48,225 nt of DNA from Clostridium vincentii (GCF_002995745.1 NZ_PVXQ01000027.1:1-48225); one strand, 5' to 3'; shown: positions 26,701 to 36,629, counted from the stretch's first letter. The notes: generated from the sequence alone by a model not told the origin. Program-made: numbers and translations.

Positions 26701-27468
26701 AAAATCGGAAAAGAGAGCCTGTTGATAGATTCGGAATTTAGAACTGTGGATAAAGAAATAGAAAGAAGATTGAGTTTTAGTTATAAATTCAAAGAGGCTA
26801 CTACTATAAAGAGTAATTTTTCTGTATCGGATTTAAAAAAGAAAAACCATGAGGACTTTGAAGAAGACTATATTAATGAGATATATAAACAAAAGATTGA
26901 AATAAAACCAAAGTTTTTACAGGAAGAGAAGGGGCTTACATCTGCTCAGAGGGGTACGGCAATGCATTTTGTTATGCAAAAGATAGATTTATCAAGAATA
27001 AGCACATTGGATGAAATAAAAGGTCAGTTAAAAGAATTAGTGGATAGAGATCTTTTAAGTAAAGAAGAATTAAAGGGAATTAAAGCTAATAAGATATTTA
27101 ATTTTTTCAAGAGTAACTTAGGGAATAGGATGTTGCGAGCTTATAATAAGGGGTCTCAAATATATAGGGAACTACCTTTTTATACTGAAATTAGTCCATT
27201 AGACATTGAAGACGGGTTATCTGAAAATATTAAAGATGAAAAGGTAAGACTTCAAGGGGTAATAGATTGTTTCTTCTATGAAGAGGCTAACATTATTCTT
27301 GTAGATTATAAGACGGACTATGTAGAAGAGGGTAATGAGGAAGAGATGTTAAAGAAATATATAATTCAGATTAATTATTATAGAGAGGCTCTTAAGAAGA
27401 TAACAGGTAAGGCTGTAGCAGAGTCTTATTTATATTTATTCTCTTTAGATAAGGAAATAAAAATTTAA
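23764..27468 (+). CDS. addA: Helicase-exonuclease AddAB, subunit AddA
   Basis: This 1234-residue UvrD-family helicase-nuclease has Walker [16 protein letters not shown] (residues ~20-35), motif Ia [10 protein letters not shown], motif [10 protein letters not shown] and [11 protein letters not shown] (motif III). Motif V ([13 protein letters not shown]), motif VI ([12 protein letters not shown]) and a C-terminal RecB-type nuclease (VDYKTDY) complete it. With AddB it unwinds and degrades broken DNA ends. AGGAGA precedes the ATG inside the end of addB. The CCA transferase gene follows after 13 bases with AAAGGAGGTG. Confidence 0.98.
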   Translation: MAETKWTKEQLSAIETRKCNLLIAAAAGSGKTAVLVERIIRIISNEEVPVDIDRLLVVTFTSAAASEMRERIAGAITKALEKKPDSKNLQKQLTLLSRSNITTMHSFCLDVIKNNFHIIDLDPGFRILDQTEGVLLKSEIIEELFEDKYEEGEDKFLRLVEAYSGSRDDEKLKEIILELYRFCMSGPWPEKWLREKSEEFNISSRDKLENSKWVEVLKQNIELELIGLISRSEQAKVLCENTEGLEPYVETINNDLESLKRIFESLRGGLDAIYNNLITMEFTKLKTVRKTAVEDVESQESVKAIRNDVKKKIGKLKEDVFSMSPDEMLASIQEAYPYMKELAELVIEFEDRFSKGKKDKGTLDFNDLEHLCLKILSNEEVKVAKKFKEYFDEVLVDEYQDSNSVQEAIIDLVSRKLGADPNVFMVGDVKQSIYRFRQAKPELFLEKYSSYSNDEGKNRKIQLYKNFRSRFEVITGVNFIFKQLMSKVVGELEYTHEESLNLGADYKLLEDNNSIVGGAVELHVLDKAGKDIMEEDLEESFVEDEEENVGSVNLEARIVATRIKELLSQKDEKQFKVLDKDTGEYRNLKYKDIVILLRATKNWSETFLDELGAEGIPVYADTASGYFESIEIRTIMSLLKVIDNPMQDVPLIALLRSPIMNFTVEELADVRLLNKDNYFFENIELIALNKEDSILKGKCNSFLENLKLWRERAIFTPIDEFIWYLYTDTAYYGYVGAMPNGILRQANLRILFQRAKQYEETSFKGLFNFINFINKLRKSSGDMGSAKILGENEDVVRIMSIHKSKGLEFPVVFLSGAGKQFNLMDLNKNILFHEELGLGPELVNLEKRVSYSTLPKEAIKQRIKLETLSEEMRILYVAFTRAKEKLIITGATADITKWCKKSCSAASLNGEEILSSEVLKGKSYLDWMGMAICKHKDGNLLRELAEAMDINVKDDLSTWEVKFWNKSELVVDKKLEAVDKIGKESLLIDSEFRTVDKEIERRLSFSYKFKEATTIKSNFSVSDLKKKNHEDFEEDYINEIYKQKIEIKPKFLQEEKGLTSAQRGTAMHFVMQKIDLSRISTLDEIKGQLKELVDRDLLSKEELKGIKANKIFNFFKSNLGNRMLRAYNKGSQIYRELPFYTEISPLDIEDGLSENIKDEKVRLQGVIDCFFYEEANIILVDYKTDYVEEGNEEEMLKKYIIQINYYREALKKITGKAVAESYLYLFSLDKEIKI

Positions 27469-27481
27469 AGGAGGTGCACCC

Positions 27482-28840
27482 ATGAATATAAAGATCAATG
27501 TACCTAAAAATCCTGCCTTGGCTGTTAGAATGTTGGTAGAGGCGGGTTTTGAGGCGGGTGTTGTAGGTGGTTGTTGTAGGGATGCTATTATGGGCGAAAT
27601 CCCTCATGATTGGGACCTTTGCACATCTGCCATGCCTGATGAAATACAGGCGGTATTTAAAGAATTTAGACAACTTACCATGGGATTAAAACATGGTACT
27701 GTAGTTATTATTATAGAGGGTGAGGACATTGAAATTACAACATATAGGGTAGACGGTGAATATTCTGATGGCCGTAGGCCTGATAATGTAATTTTCACAA
27801 GGAGCCTAGCGGAAGATTTAAGTAGGCGTGACTATACTCAAAATGCTATATTTTATAATGATTTTAAAGGAATCGTAGATCCGTTTAATGGTGTAGCTGA
27901 TATTAAGAATAAGGTTATTAGATGCGTTGGAAATGCAGATAAAAGGCTAAAGGAAGATGCTCTTAGAATTCTAAGAGGGATTAGATTTGCGTCTATATTA
28001 GGTTTTGAAGTTGAGGAAGATACAAAGATTGCAATGTTTACAAATAAAAAATTACTAAAAAATGTATCAATTGAACGTATTACAGTAGAATTTAGTAAAA
28101 TGCTACAAGGTAAAAATGCGATTAATATACTTAATGAATTTAAAGAAATAATAGGATTTATTATTCCAGAAACAAAGGCTATGATGGGATTCGAACAAAA
28201 TAACCCTTATCATATTTATGATGTATGGAAACATACCCTTGTTGCGACTAATAAGGCTCAAGATTTAGTTTTAAAATTGACTATGTTTTTCCATGATATT
28301 GCTAAACCAAGTTGTTATACTATTGATGAAAAAGGAGTTGGTCATTTTTATGGGCATGGAGATATTTCTTCTAAAATCACAGCAAAGATTTTTAGAAGAA
28401 TGAAGATCACAAATGCAGAGGGGATTAGTGGAAGTGACTTAAAGGATATCATAGAACTAATTAAATATCACGACATTAAGATCGAACCAAGAAAAAAGAA
28501 TGTTAGAAAAATCTTATCAAAATTAGAGGGCAATGAGTTACAATTTCAAAGGCTCCTTTCAGTAAAAAGAGCCGATGCTTTAGCTCAATCTCCTGATAAA
28601 TTAGAAAATAGTTTAAAAGAAATCCATATGATTGAATTAATTTTTAATGAGGTAGTATCAGAAAAGTATTGTACAACATTAAAAGACTTAGCTATCAATG
28701 GTAAAGATCTCATTCACCTTGGAATTCCGGCAGGAAAAGAAGTAGGTATAATTTTAAATAGATTACTTGAAGATGTTATTGACGAAAAATTACCAAATGA
28801 AAAGAGCGACTTGGTAATAGCCATAAAAAACTTATCTTAA
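27482..28840 (+). CDS. cca: CCA tRNA nucleotidyltransferase (class II, with HD domain)
   Basis: This 452-residue enzyme adds or repairs the 3'-CCA of tRNAs without a template. Conserved features are GVVGGCCRD (GGxxR, ~27-34), the metal-binding DWD at 43-45 and SRRDYTQNAIFY. The tRNA-binding neck (RLKEDALRILRGIRFA) and an HD domain with FFHDIAKPSCY (~268-278) follow, with KYHDIKIEP further on. The HD domain may give phosphatase or phosphodiesterase repair activity. It follows addA by 13 bases and is probably cotranscribed. The tRNA genes in this window already encode CCA, so repair is the likely main role. Poly(A) polymerase is the alternative annotation. Confidence 0.93.
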   Translation: MNIKINVPKNPALAVRMLVEAGFEAGVVGGCCRDAIMGEIPHDWDLCTSAMPDEIQAVFKEFRQLTMGLKHGTVVIIIEGEDIEITTYRVDGEYSDGRRPDNVIFTRSLAEDLSRRDYTQNAIFYNDFKGIVDPFNGVADIKNKVIRCVGNADKRLKEDALRILRGIRFASILGFEVEEDTKIAMFTNKKLLKNVSIERITVEFSKMLQGKNAINILNEFKEIIGFIIPETKAMMGFEQNNPYHIYDVWKHTLVATNKAQDLVLKLTMFFHDIAKPSCYTIDEKGVGHFYGHGDISSKITAKIFRRMKITNAEGISGSDLKDIIELIKYHDIKIEPRKKNVRKILSKLEGNELQFQRLLSVKRADALAQSPDKLENSLKEIHMIELIFNEVVSEKYCTTLKDLAINGKDLIHLGIPAGKEVGIILNRLLEDVIDEKLPNEKSDLVIAIKNLS

Positions 28841-28856
28841 CAAATATTAAGATAAG
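28825..28856 (-). terminator. Terminator of the L,D-transpeptidase gene, inside the end of cca
   Basis: On the minus strand the stem CTTATCTTAA / TTAAGATAAG with a short loop is followed by six T residues. The right arm and the T run are encoded by the last codons of the + strand cca gene (stop 28838-28840). Confidence 0.75.
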
Positions 28857-28863
28857 CTATTAA

Positions 28864-30024
28864 CTATTGTATTACTACCTTACTTCCTTTAGAAATGTTG
28901 TCATATATCCACTTTGAATCTGATTCTGCTAGCCTTATGCAACCATGTGAGGCAGGTTTTCCTAGTGTATAGTCAACAACAGTAGTTTTTTCTTCATCAT
29001 AAGGAAGGGAGTGAAAGAGATAATCTCCATAAAATTGGACCCAATACTTACCACCTTGGTTGTAAGTGTCGGAGAAAAACCATGACCCTTTTTCCTTAAT
29101 GGTATAAACTCCAGATGGAGTTTTTTCAGAATCTATTCCCGTAGAGCAGGTAAAACTTTTAATAAGATTCCATTTATTAAGCTTACCTTTAAATATATTA
29201 GTCTTTTGATTGGATATATCTACTTGAATTAAGTACGATGTTATACTTTCTAAGGAAAGTGTGTTTATATTGGAAGTTGTTATGATAGCTAATGAGGATG
29301 AAACATCCGCTGCTGAATCATTATTAGAAGTTAAGGAATCAGAGTAATACTTCTTTACTTCTTCAACCTTTGAAACAATATCAGTGCTCTCTCCAACGAT
29401 TAAATTTACACTATCTAAAAGAGCTAATGCCTTATCAAATTCCTTATTAGTGCAAAGTTGAGTTGATTCATTAATAATATTTAACGTTATATTTTTTTTA
29501 CATTCTCTTGTATATTCTATTGAACTAGCGTAATTTAAATCAGTTGACTTTACTGTAGAGAAAATCTTATAAGCTTGTATATATTTACCCAAATCAAACA
29601 GATCTATTGCAGATTCATAGGAATTTCCTGAAGCAAGCTCTTCAGGAATAGTAATGGGAATATCATAACGCTTAATTTCTTCTATTATATTAAAAGCTGA
29701 AACTTCATTTATATTGCCATCATTCAGCTCAATAGATAGATTAGTAATTTTAGTAGAAAAATATGCTGACAAGTCATCCTTTAAATAAATCACTTTAAAG
29801 GGGTTAAAGGACCCGTCTGTTAATAATATGTTATTCGCACTAGAAAATTCATTTTCATCAAAACTTGAGGAAAAATCTCTTACCAAAATTTTATAAGTAT
29901 AATATTCATAAAAAACTAAAGAACCTAACATCAAAATAATTAATAAAATCGATAGGTATAGTTTATTGTTATTGTTTTGAGAGCCTCTTTTACCAAAAGT
30001 AAGCTGAGCTCTTTTTGCCATCAT
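28864..30024 (-). CDS. Membrane-anchored L,D-transpeptidase (YkuD domain)
   Basis: This ~386-residue protein has a cytosolic basic N-terminus, one membrane segment (~22-42) and a long extracytoplasmic stretch with helical repeats (~100-240). The C-terminal YkuD domain carries the catalytic motif HGCIRL (His360, Cys362) and an upstream HSLPY. It makes 3-3 cross-links in peptidoglycan or attaches proteins to it. AGGAGGTG lies just before two adjacent ATG codons (30024 and 30021); the second has the better spacing, with only one residue difference. It diverges from the DUF1189 gene, and its terminator overlaps the end of cca. Confidence 0.93.
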   Translation of the reverse strand: MMAKRAQLTFGKRGSQNNNNKLYLSILLIILMLGSLVFYEYYTYKILVRDFSSSFDENEFSSANNILLTDGSFNPFKVIYLKDDLSAYFSTKITNLSIELNDGNINEVSAFNIIEEIKRYDIPITIPEELASGNSYESAIDLFDLGKYIQAYKIFSTVKSTDLNYASSIEYTRECKKNITLNIINESTQLCTNKEFDKALALLDSVNLIVGESTDIVSKVEEVKKYYSDSLTSNNDSAADVSSSLAIITTSNINTLSLESITSYLIQVDISNQKTNIFKGKLNKWNLIKSFTCSTGIDSEKTPSGVYTIKEKGSWFFSDTYNQGGKYWVQFYGDYLFHSLPYDEEKTTVVDYTLGKPASHGCIRLAESDSKWIYDNISKGSKVVIQ

Positions 30025-30113
30025 AGCACCTCCTGTAATGTGATATTAATAAGTATTGACTATTTTCAGAAAGTTTAAACAATAGGGAAGATTATTTTTA
30101 TTGAACAATAGGC

Positions 30114-30146
30114 TAAAATAGAGTTAAAATAGAGTTAAAATAGAGT
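30114..30146 (+). repeat. Three tandem 11-bp repeats (TAAAATAGAGT) upstream of a DUF1189 gene
   Basis: Three perfect head-to-tail copies of TAAAATAGAGT sit in the divergent intergenic region, 50 bases before the DUF1189 start. The 11-base period places each copy on the same helical face, as for a cooperatively bound regulator. Each copy also contains a TAAAAT that looks like a -10 element. Confidence 0.9.
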
Positions 30147-30195
30147 TATATAAAAATTAAAAAATCTATCTATAGTAAAAGGATTGGAGAAATGT

Positions 30196-31008
30196 ATGAA
30201 TAATAAAACAAATGTATTTGTTAAGTTAATTAAATCTACATATAGTGTAGGCGGATTTCCTAAATATATGAAAGAGGGAAAGGGCAGAGCAATATTTTAT
30301 ATTTTAATTTTATGCCTTATTCTTGGTGGAGCTAAGGCAATATCAAATGTAGTTAATATTGATTTATCAGTAAATAAAACTATTGAAGATTTAAATGAAG
30401 ATAAATATCAATTTAAAATTAATGATGGTGTTATGGATATAGAGACATCTCCTTTAGAGATAGATGAAAATAATACTTTAGTATATATCGATGAAAATAC
30501 TACATTAGCTGAAGCTGATAATCTTAGGAGTATGACTATTAATTCTGATATATATATATTAATTTTAAGAGATGGAGTAATAGTAAATTCAACTGATCAG
30601 AGTGGATTGCCTGAAATGAAAACCTCCTATAAAGAAATAGGCTTCCAAGGAGAAATAAATAATGAAGTTGTGATAAATTCTATAAATTCATTTAAGATTC
30701 TGATTTATTTTGTTGTTATTATAGTGAGTATAGCCCAATTATTTATAACCTATTTAATAACGACTTTATTTATAAGTGTTTTTTCTATGATATCTAACAG
30801 ATTATTAAAGTTGAATTTAAAGCTAGGAGAGTTATTTTCTTTAGTAGCATATATAGGAACTCTTCCTAACATCTTGATTACAATACTAGGAATACTAATG
30901 CCTACAGCACTATTTAGTACTGCTGGAATTGTAGGTACTGTAGTATATACAGGCTTGATTTTAAATAATATGAAAAAATCAATGGATGAAAATATAAAAA
31001 TTCAATAG
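30196..31008 (+). CDS. DUF1189 family membrane protein
   Basis: This 270-residue protein has one hydrophobic helix near the N-terminus (~33-52, FYILILCLILGGAKAI) after the conserved GGFPKYMKEGKGRA. An extracytoplasmic domain follows (~55-165), then three C-terminal membrane helices (~170-195, ~200-225, ~230-260). DUF1189 proteins are found in many Firmicutes and have no settled function. The start is set at 30196, six bases after TTGGAGA; the longer TTG start at 30184 falls in this site. Three 11-bp repeats precede it and a terminator follows, so it is a single-gene unit. Confidence 0.8.
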   Translation: MNNKTNVFVKLIKSTYSVGGFPKYMKEGKGRAIFYILILCLILGGAKAISNVVNIDLSVNKTIEDLNEDKYQFKINDGVMDIETSPLEIDENNTLVYIDENTTLAEADNLRSMTINSDIYILILRDGVIVNSTDQSGLPEMKTSYKEIGFQGEINNEVVINSINSFKILIYFVVIIVSIAQLFITYLITTLFISVFSMISNRLLKLNLKLGELFSLVAYIGTLPNILITILGILMPTALFSTAGIVGTVVYTGLILNNMKKSMDENIKIQ

Positions 31009-31018
31009 AAATTAAAAT

Positions 31019-31042
31019 AAAAAGTGGTTTTGCCACTTTTTT
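31019..31042 (+). terminator. Terminator of the DUF1189 gene
   Basis: AAAAAGTGG-TTTTG-CCACTTTTTT, ten bases after the stop codon. Confidence 0.9.
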
Positions 31043-31140
31043 ATTCTATAAGTAATTATATTCAGTAAAAACTGTGGACATTGTGCTTAGTGGGCATAAC
31101 TAAATATAAAAATAAGCTGGTATTTAAGGGGGATAAATGT

Positions 31141-32349
31141 ATGAAAATAATCCATACTGGTGATTGGCATATAGGTAAAATAGTAAATGAGTTCTCAATG
31201 ATAGAGGACCAAAGATATATTTTAAATAGTCTTGTTGCTCTAATAAAAAGGGAAAAACCAGATGTATTAGTAATCGCAGGGGATATATATGATCGATCGA
31301 TTCCTCCTGTAGAAGCTGTAGAGTTACTTAATGAAATATTTAGTAAGGTCTTAATTGAGCATAAGGTTAAAATAATTGCTATTTCTGGAAATCATGATAG
31401 TGGAGAGAGAGTAGCTTTTGGTAGTGAGATATTAGCAAAGAAAGGTCTATATATTTCAGGAATAATTGAAAATGAAATAAAGAAAGTAACACTAAAGGAT
31501 CAGCTAGGTGAAATAAATTTCTATCTTGTTCCATATGTAGATCCTGCTGTAATCAGGCGGAAATATGAAAATCCAGATATAAAGAATCATAACGATGCCA
31601 TGGTGTTTCACGTGAGACAAATAGAGAAAAATATGGATAAGAGCGCTAGAAATGTTCTTGTGGCTCATGGGTATGTGACACTAAAAAGAGAAGAGGCTAT
31701 AGAGGCTGAGGGGGAAGATAAATATAAATTAGCAGATATAAAAACTTCAGATTCAGAGAGGCCCTTGTCTATTGGTGGCACAGATCTGATAGATGGAAAG
31801 ATATTCGAAAATTTTGATTATGTTGCCCTAGGACATTTACATGGAAGGCAGAAGATAGGGAGAGATACTATTAGATATTCTGGCTCCTTATTAAAATACT
31901 CCTTTTCAGAAATTAATCATAAAAATGGAGTAACCATCGTAGAATTTAATGGAGATAAGGAGCCTATAATAAGGCAAGAAGAATTAATTCCTATAAGAAA
32001 TATGAGAATAATAAAAGGCCCAATAAAGGATTTAATAAAGACTTCCCTTGAAGATAAATGTAATGAGAAAGATTATATTCAAGCGATATTAACTGATGAG
32101 GGGAAAATTATGGACCCTATAGGGAAGCTTAGAGGAGTATATCCTAACATAATGTTACTGAAAAGAGAGGAAAAGTCGAATATAAGACAAAGTGAAACTT
32201 CAGCATCTAAGGGCTATAAGAATAAATCAGAATTAGAGTTATTTAAAGAATTCTATAATAGGATAGGAACCGGAGAAATGTCAGCTAATAAGGAAGCAAT
32301 TATAAAAGATGTAATAGATCAAGTTTTAAAGGGGGAGAGAGATAAATGA
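31141..32349 (+). CDS. sbcD: Exonuclease subunit SbcD (Mre11-like)
   Basis: This 402-residue metallophosphoesterase is the nuclease subunit of SbcCD, which cuts DNA hairpins and processes blocked ends. Phosphoesterase motifs are present: HTGDWHIGK (residues ~4-12), AGDIYDRSIPP, ISGNHDSGERV, and later VAHGYV and LGHLHGRQ. The ATG at 31141 follows GGGGGAT; a longer form starting at 31081 has no binding site and adds a non-conserved extension. It overlaps sbcC by four bases (ATGA). Confidence 0.97.
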   Translation: MKIIHTGDWHIGKIVNEFSMIEDQRYILNSLVALIKREKPDVLVIAGDIYDRSIPPVEAVELLNEIFSKVLIEHKVKIIAISGNHDSGERVAFGSEILAKKGLYISGIIENEIKKVTLKDQLGEINFYLVPYVDPAVIRRKYENPDIKNHNDAMVFHVRQIEKNMDKSARNVLVAHGYVTLKREEAIEAEGEDKYKLADIKTSDSERPLSIGGTDLIDGKIFENFDYVALGHLHGRQKIGRDTIRYSGSLLKYSFSEINHKNGVTIVEFNGDKEPIIRQEELIPIRNMRIIKGPIKDLIKTSLEDKCNEKDYIQAILTDEGKIMDPIGKLRGVYPNIMLLKREEKSNIRQSETSASKGYKNKSELELFKEFYNRIGTGEMSANKEAIIKDVIDQVLKGERDK

Positions 32350-35300
32350 GACCATTTAAACTAGTCATATCAGCCTTTGGTCCTTATGCTAAAGAAGAGA
32401 CAATAGACTTTAGTTTATTAGATGGGAAAAACATATTTTTAATTACAGGTGCTACGGGCGCAGGGAAAACAACTATATTTGATGCAATAAGTTATGCTCT
32501 ATTTGGTGAGGCTAGCGGAAGCTCTAGGGAAACGGACTCTCTAAGGAGTGATTTCGCGGCTAGTAATAGGTTAACCTTTGTAGAGTTAGATTTTGAATTA
32601 AGGGGAGATATATATCATGTTAAGAGAATTCCTCAACAGTTAAAACCTAAAGTTAAGGGAGAGGGATTTACTAATCAGAGTGCAGAGGCTGAATTAGTAT
32701 TACCAGATGGCAAAGTTAGAACTGGATCCAGTAATGTAAGCAATAAGATAAATGAAATTTTAGGAATAAATAAGGAACAGTTTAAGCAAATAGTAATGCT
32801 TCCTCAAGGTGAATTTAAAAAACTTTTACTAGCTGATTCTAAGGAACGGGAAGTTATATTTAGAAAAATATTTGGAACCCATACCTATGAAAGAATACAG
32901 TCTTTTTTATATGATAAATCAAGAGAATTATCTAAGGGGTTAGAAAAATCAAAGGATAGGATATTAGTAAATATTAAAAATATTAAAAGTGAGGAACCAA
33001 TTATTATAGGTGATGATTTTGAAATAACTTATGTAATAGGAAAGCTTAAGTTGTTAATTATCGAGAGTAAGGAGGCTGGTAGCAAGGTAGATAAAGAATT
33101 AAATAGAATAAGAAAATATATAGAGAAATGTCAAATAGAGAAGTTTCAAGGTGAAAATAATAATAATCTTATTATTGAGGCAAAAAAGGTTTATGAGAAA
33201 CTAAAGGATAGGATAAATGATAAACCCACTATAGAGAAGAAAGAAGAACTGTTAGAGAAGATAAATAAGGCTAAAGATATATTTTATATAGAAGACGAGA
33301 TCATACGGCAAAAGAGAAATAGAGAAAATAAAAATATAGATAAAAATAATAGTGAGATTAAGGTTAATAAGCTTAAGGTTGAATTAAGAAGGGCAGAAGA
33401 AACCTTAATAAATGAAGAGAAAAGAGAAAAAGAAAAATTAAAATTAATAGAAGAGATTAACTTATTAAATGAAAAGAAGCCTAAGATAGTAGAGTTTGAT
33501 AAAAAAACTAAGAATATAGAAAGACTAAGTTTAAAAACAAAAAACAATTTAGAGTTAACTAAAGGGGAAGAAAAGCAGCTGGAAAATTTAAAGAAAGAGC
33601 TAAAAACCAAAGAAGCTTTAATGAAAGATATTGTAGAAGCAGAAAAAGAAAAAATATTAATAGATAAAGAAATTAAAGAGAGCACGGTATTAATTGAAGA
33701 GGTTCGAGAACTATATGCTTGTACTATTAAGTTAACAGACAGCAAAAGTAGATATGAGAAGCTAGGAGTTAAGTTTAAGGAGAAAGAAGTTTCATATAAA
33801 AAATGTAAAAATGACTATGAAATTAAAGAAGAAATATATATGAAAGCACAAGCTGGGATTTTAGCTATGGACTTAAAGGAGAATATGCCGTGTCCTGTAT
33901 GTGGAGCATTAGAACATCCTACACCAGCGATAAGAATAAAGGGGGTTCCAACAGAAGAGGAACTTAAGAAAAGCAAAAGGCTATTTGAAGAGATGCAGGT
34001 TGAATATAATTCCATATTATTAGAACTTACTAAGGTTAAGGAAGGAATAGATACTTTAGAAAGAGATATAATAGGCAGCAAATTAGAAAAGTTATCAAAG
34101 CAAATTAATTGTAGCAGTGAGTATGACAATGAAACTAATAACAATATATTGAATATTGGAAAACAAAAAGCAGAGAAATTAACAATACTCAAAAGAAACG
34201 TAGATGATATAATCAAGATTATAGCTACAAAAGAGCCAACAAACAGCAGAATTGAGAAAGTTGAGGTCGAATTAAAGGAAAGAGAAGAAGCTCTAGTAAT
34301 TCTAAGGAAAGACTATACATTGATATTTGGTGAGCTTAAAGGTGAGGAAGAAATTTTAAAGCATATTGAGGCAGAGGTTCCAAAGGAGATTAGATCAACA
34401 AAGGAGTTAGATAGAAGGATTAACGAGCTGGAGCAGAAAGTACAGGAGTACAATAAATTACTAAAGCTTGCAGTAGATATGGCAAATAGATTTAATAATT
34501 CTTTAGCATCGGAAAATTCAAAGTTTCATGAAATAGAGAATTCTTTAAATGAGATAAAAGATGAAATAAAAAACAAGACAAATCTCATGGAAGAAAAAAT
34601 AAAAATATCTGATTTTGCAAGTCGTGAAGAATATGAGGATACAAAAAGATATATTAACAATATAGAAAAGATTTCTAATGAAATTAGCTATTATAAGGAA
34701 GAATTTAAATCCTTAAGTGATAGAAATGAAGAGCTTAAAGAAAAAACGAAGGATATAGAATTTGTAGAATTAGAAAAATATGAGGAAGACATAAAGGAAA
34801 ACAGAATAAAAGAAGAAATAGTGAATAAAGAATCAAAAGAAATATATTCAATTATAAGTAATAATACTAATATAATTAAGGAAATAAAAGCAATTCAGCA
34901 GGAAGTCCAAGATAAAGAGGAAGAGTACAAGGTAATAGGTGAGCTTGCAGCTTTATCAAATGGCAAAAGGAGTCCTTATATTACATTTGAAAGATTTGTG
35001 TTAGCATCATACTTTCAAGAAATAATTGATTCTGCAAATATAAGAATTTCAAAGATGACAGGGGAGAGGTATATCCTAAAGAGGAAAGAAGATAAAGGAA
35101 AAGGAACTGCTCAGCAGGGGTTAGAACTAGAAGTTTATGATAATTATACTGGAAAGTGTAGACATGTAAAAACTTTATCAGGTGGGGAAAGTTTTAAGGC
35201 ATCATTAGCATTAGCTTTAGGATTATCAGATGTAGTTCAATCAAATGCTGGAGGAATATCCTTAGACACTATATTTATAGATGAAGGCTTTGGAACTTTA

Positions 35301-35468
35301 GATTCTGAATCCTTAGATAATGCAATTAGTTCATTGTTAGAATTACAAAGTGGGGGACGACTTGTAGGAATAATATCACATGTTCCTGAATTAAAGGAAA
35401 GAGTTGAAACTAAATTAGAAATAACTACATGTGCGGAGGGTAGCAGCGCAAAATTTAGTGCTAGCTAA
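32346..35468 (+). CDS. sbcC: Exonuclease subunit SbcC (Rad50-like SMC ATPase)
   Basis: This 1040-residue SMC-type ATPase has an N-terminal Walker A (TGATGAGKTTIFDAI, ~34-48), long coiled coils (~180-500 and ~540-850, rich in Lys/Glu) and a zinc hook CPVCG in the middle (~515). The C-terminal signature is LSGGESFKASLALALGLSD, with Walker B IFIDEGFGTLD. It works with SbcD to recognise and cut DNA hairpins and protein-blocked ends. It is translationally coupled to sbcD, and no terminator is apparent before the kinase gene downstream. Confidence 0.97.
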   Translation: MRPFKLVISAFGPYAKEETIDFSLLDGKNIFLITGATGAGKTTIFDAISYALFGEASGSSRETDSLRSDFAASNRLTFVELDFELRGDIYHVKRIPQQLKPKVKGEGFTNQSAEAELVLPDGKVRTGSSNVSNKINEILGINKEQFKQIVMLPQGEFKKLLLADSKEREVIFRKIFGTHTYERIQSFLYDKSRELSKGLEKSKDRILVNIKNIKSEEPIIIGDDFEITYVIGKLKLLIIESKEAGSKVDKELNRIRKYIEKCQIEKFQGENNNNLIIEAKKVYEKLKDRINDKPTIEKKEELLEKINKAKDIFYIEDEIIRQKRNRENKNIDKNNSEIKVNKLKVELRRAEETLINEEKREKEKLKLIEEINLLNEKKPKIVEFDKKTKNIERLSLKTKNNLELTKGEEKQLENLKKELKTKEALMKDIVEAEKEKILIDKEIKESTVLIEEVRELYACTIKLTDSKSRYEKLGVKFKEKEVSYKKCKNDYEIKEEIYMKAQAGILAMDLKENMPCPVCGALEHPTPAIRIKGVPTEEELKKSKRLFEEMQVEYNSILLELTKVKEGIDTLERDIIGSKLEKLSKQINCSSEYDNETNNNILNIGKQKAEKLTILKRNVDDIIKIIATKEPTNSRIEKVEVELKEREEALVILRKDYTLIFGELKGEEEILKHIEAEVPKEIRSTKELDRRINELEQKVQEYNKLLKLAVDMANRFNNSLASENSKFHEIENSLNEIKDEIKNKTNLMEEKIKISDFASREEYEDTKRYINNIEKISNEISYYKEEFKSLSDRNEELKEKTKDIEFVELEKYEEDIKENRIKEEIVNKESKEIYSIISNNTNIIKEIKAIQQEVQDKEEEYKVIGELAALSNGKRSPYITFERFVLASYFQEIIDSANIRISKMTGERYILKRKEDKGKGTAQQGLELEVYDNYTGKCRHVKTLSGGESFKASLALALGLSDVVQSNAGGISLDTIFIDEGFGTLDSESLDNAISSLLELQSGGRLVGIISHVPELKERVETKLEITTCAEGSSAKFSAS

Positions 35469-35616
35469 TATATTATGTCTATAGTATAAAATCAAAATAT
35501 ATAAAGATAATATATTAAGAATATATTGTCTAAAAGAAAAAAATATGGTATCATAAATTATAATAGTAAAAATATGGAAAACTAACAAAAGTGGGATTTT
35601 TTGGAAAGGGGAAGCA

Positions 35617-36483
35617 ATGAATTATAATGAGAGTTTAAATGGGTTAAATAATCTATGTAAGGAAGAGCTGATTACAGTAATTGAGGAACAAAAGAGGAAA
35701 ATAGGATTGCAAGAAGATTTTTTACTGAATATATCACATGACTTAAGAAGTCCAATAAATGTTATGTTAAGTATTTTACAATGTGTTGAAAGTGAAATAG
35801 ATAGCGAAGGTTTAAAGATAGATGAAAAAAGAAAAAATTATAGGGGAATAATAAGAAGGAATAACTTGAAAATGTTAAAGCTTATTGATAATTTAATGGA
35901 TGCTTCAAAATTAGAAAAAAAATATTATAAACTAGAGAAGCAAACGATTGATATAATTAGCCTAATAGAAAATACTGCGACTTCGATTGAAAAGTATGCT
36001 GAGCTTAAAGAAATTAGGATAATATTTGATACTAATGAGGAAGAATGTGTTTGTGGAGTAGACCCGCAGGCAATAGATAGAATAGTTATGAATTTAATAT
36101 CTAATGCACTAAAATTTTCTCCGAATGGATCAGAAGTTTTAGTATCTGTAGTTGTAGGTGAGGAAAAAATAAAGATATTTGTTAAGGATGAAGGAACTGG
36201 TATACCAGAAGAGGAGCAGGAGTCGATTTTTAATAGATTTATACAGGCTAAACAAAATAAGAACAAGGAGCATTCAGGAACCGGGATAGGACTTGATTTA
36301 GTTAATTATCTAAGTAAAGCTCATGGAGGAAAAGTTGAACTATCTAGCACGGTGGGACATGGATCGGAATTTATAGTTACTTTACCTTTAATTATATTAA
36401 AAAATGAGGAAAGAAATTATCAACTTGAATCAAGAAGTAAGGTTGAACAATTAGAAGTGGAATTTTCTGATATATATTTTTAA
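35617..36483 (+). CDS. Orphan soluble sensor histidine kinase
   Basis: This 288-residue protein has no membrane segment and no recognisable input domain, only ~35 residues of helical lead before the H box (LNISHDLRSPINV, His41). The ATPase domain shows the N box NLISNALKFS (~158-167), DEGTGIPEEE and GTGIGLDLV. No response regulator is encoded nearby. In clostridia some orphan kinases phosphorylate Spo0A directly, but nothing here proves that for this one. It may instead be driven by a separate sensor protein. GGAAAGGGGAAG precedes the ATG. It stands 148 bases after sbcC. Confidence 0.9.
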   Translation: MNYNESLNGLNNLCKEELITVIEEQKRKIGLQEDFLLNISHDLRSPINVMLSILQCVESEIDSEGLKIDEKRKNYRGIIRRNNLKMLKLIDNLMDASKLEKKYYKLEKQTIDIISLIENTATSIEKYAELKEIRIIFDTNEEECVCGVDPQAIDRIVMNLISNALKFSPNGSEVLVSVVVGEEKIKIFVKDEGTGIPEEEQESIFNRFIQAKQNKNKEHSGTGIGLDLVNYLSKAHGGKVELSSTVGHGSEFIVTLPLIILKNEERNYQLESRSKVEQLEVEFSDIYF

Positions 36484-36506
36484 AATACTAAGTACCAGTA
36501 AATCAC

Positions 36507-36535
36507 TTGTGATATTAATTCATTTATGATATGAT
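36507..36535 (+). promoter_or_regulatory. Likely promoter of tRNA-Arg
   Basis: TTGTGA (36507-36512), a 17-base spacer and TATGAT (36530-36535), 20 bases before the tRNA. The match to consensus is moderate. Confidence 0.5.
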
Positions 36536-36554
36536 AATACTGGTATTTATTTAT

Positions 36555-36629
36555 GGGGCGTTAGTTAAACGGATATAACTTGCCGCTACGGACGGTACAT
36601 TGTGGGTTCGATTCCTATACGCCCTACCA
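36555..36629 (+). tRNA. tRNA-Arg (ACG)
   Basis: A 75-base tRNA with acceptor GGGGCGT / ACGCCCT (a terminal G-U pair), discriminator A and CCA. The D stem is GTTA/TAAC. The anticodon arm TGCCG-CTACGGA-CGGTA gives anticodon ACG, presumably edited to ICG to read CGT/CGC/CGA. It is a single tRNA unit with its own terminator. Confidence 0.93.

Noticed and set aside
31081..31140. Longer SbcD starting at 31081
   Set aside because: The extension is not conserved, and GGGGGAT precedes the ATG at 31141.
33284..34216. Long antisense ORFs opposite sbcC
   Set aside because: Ser/Leu/Phe-rich products are the expected mirror of Lys/Glu-rich coiled-coil coding; no other support.
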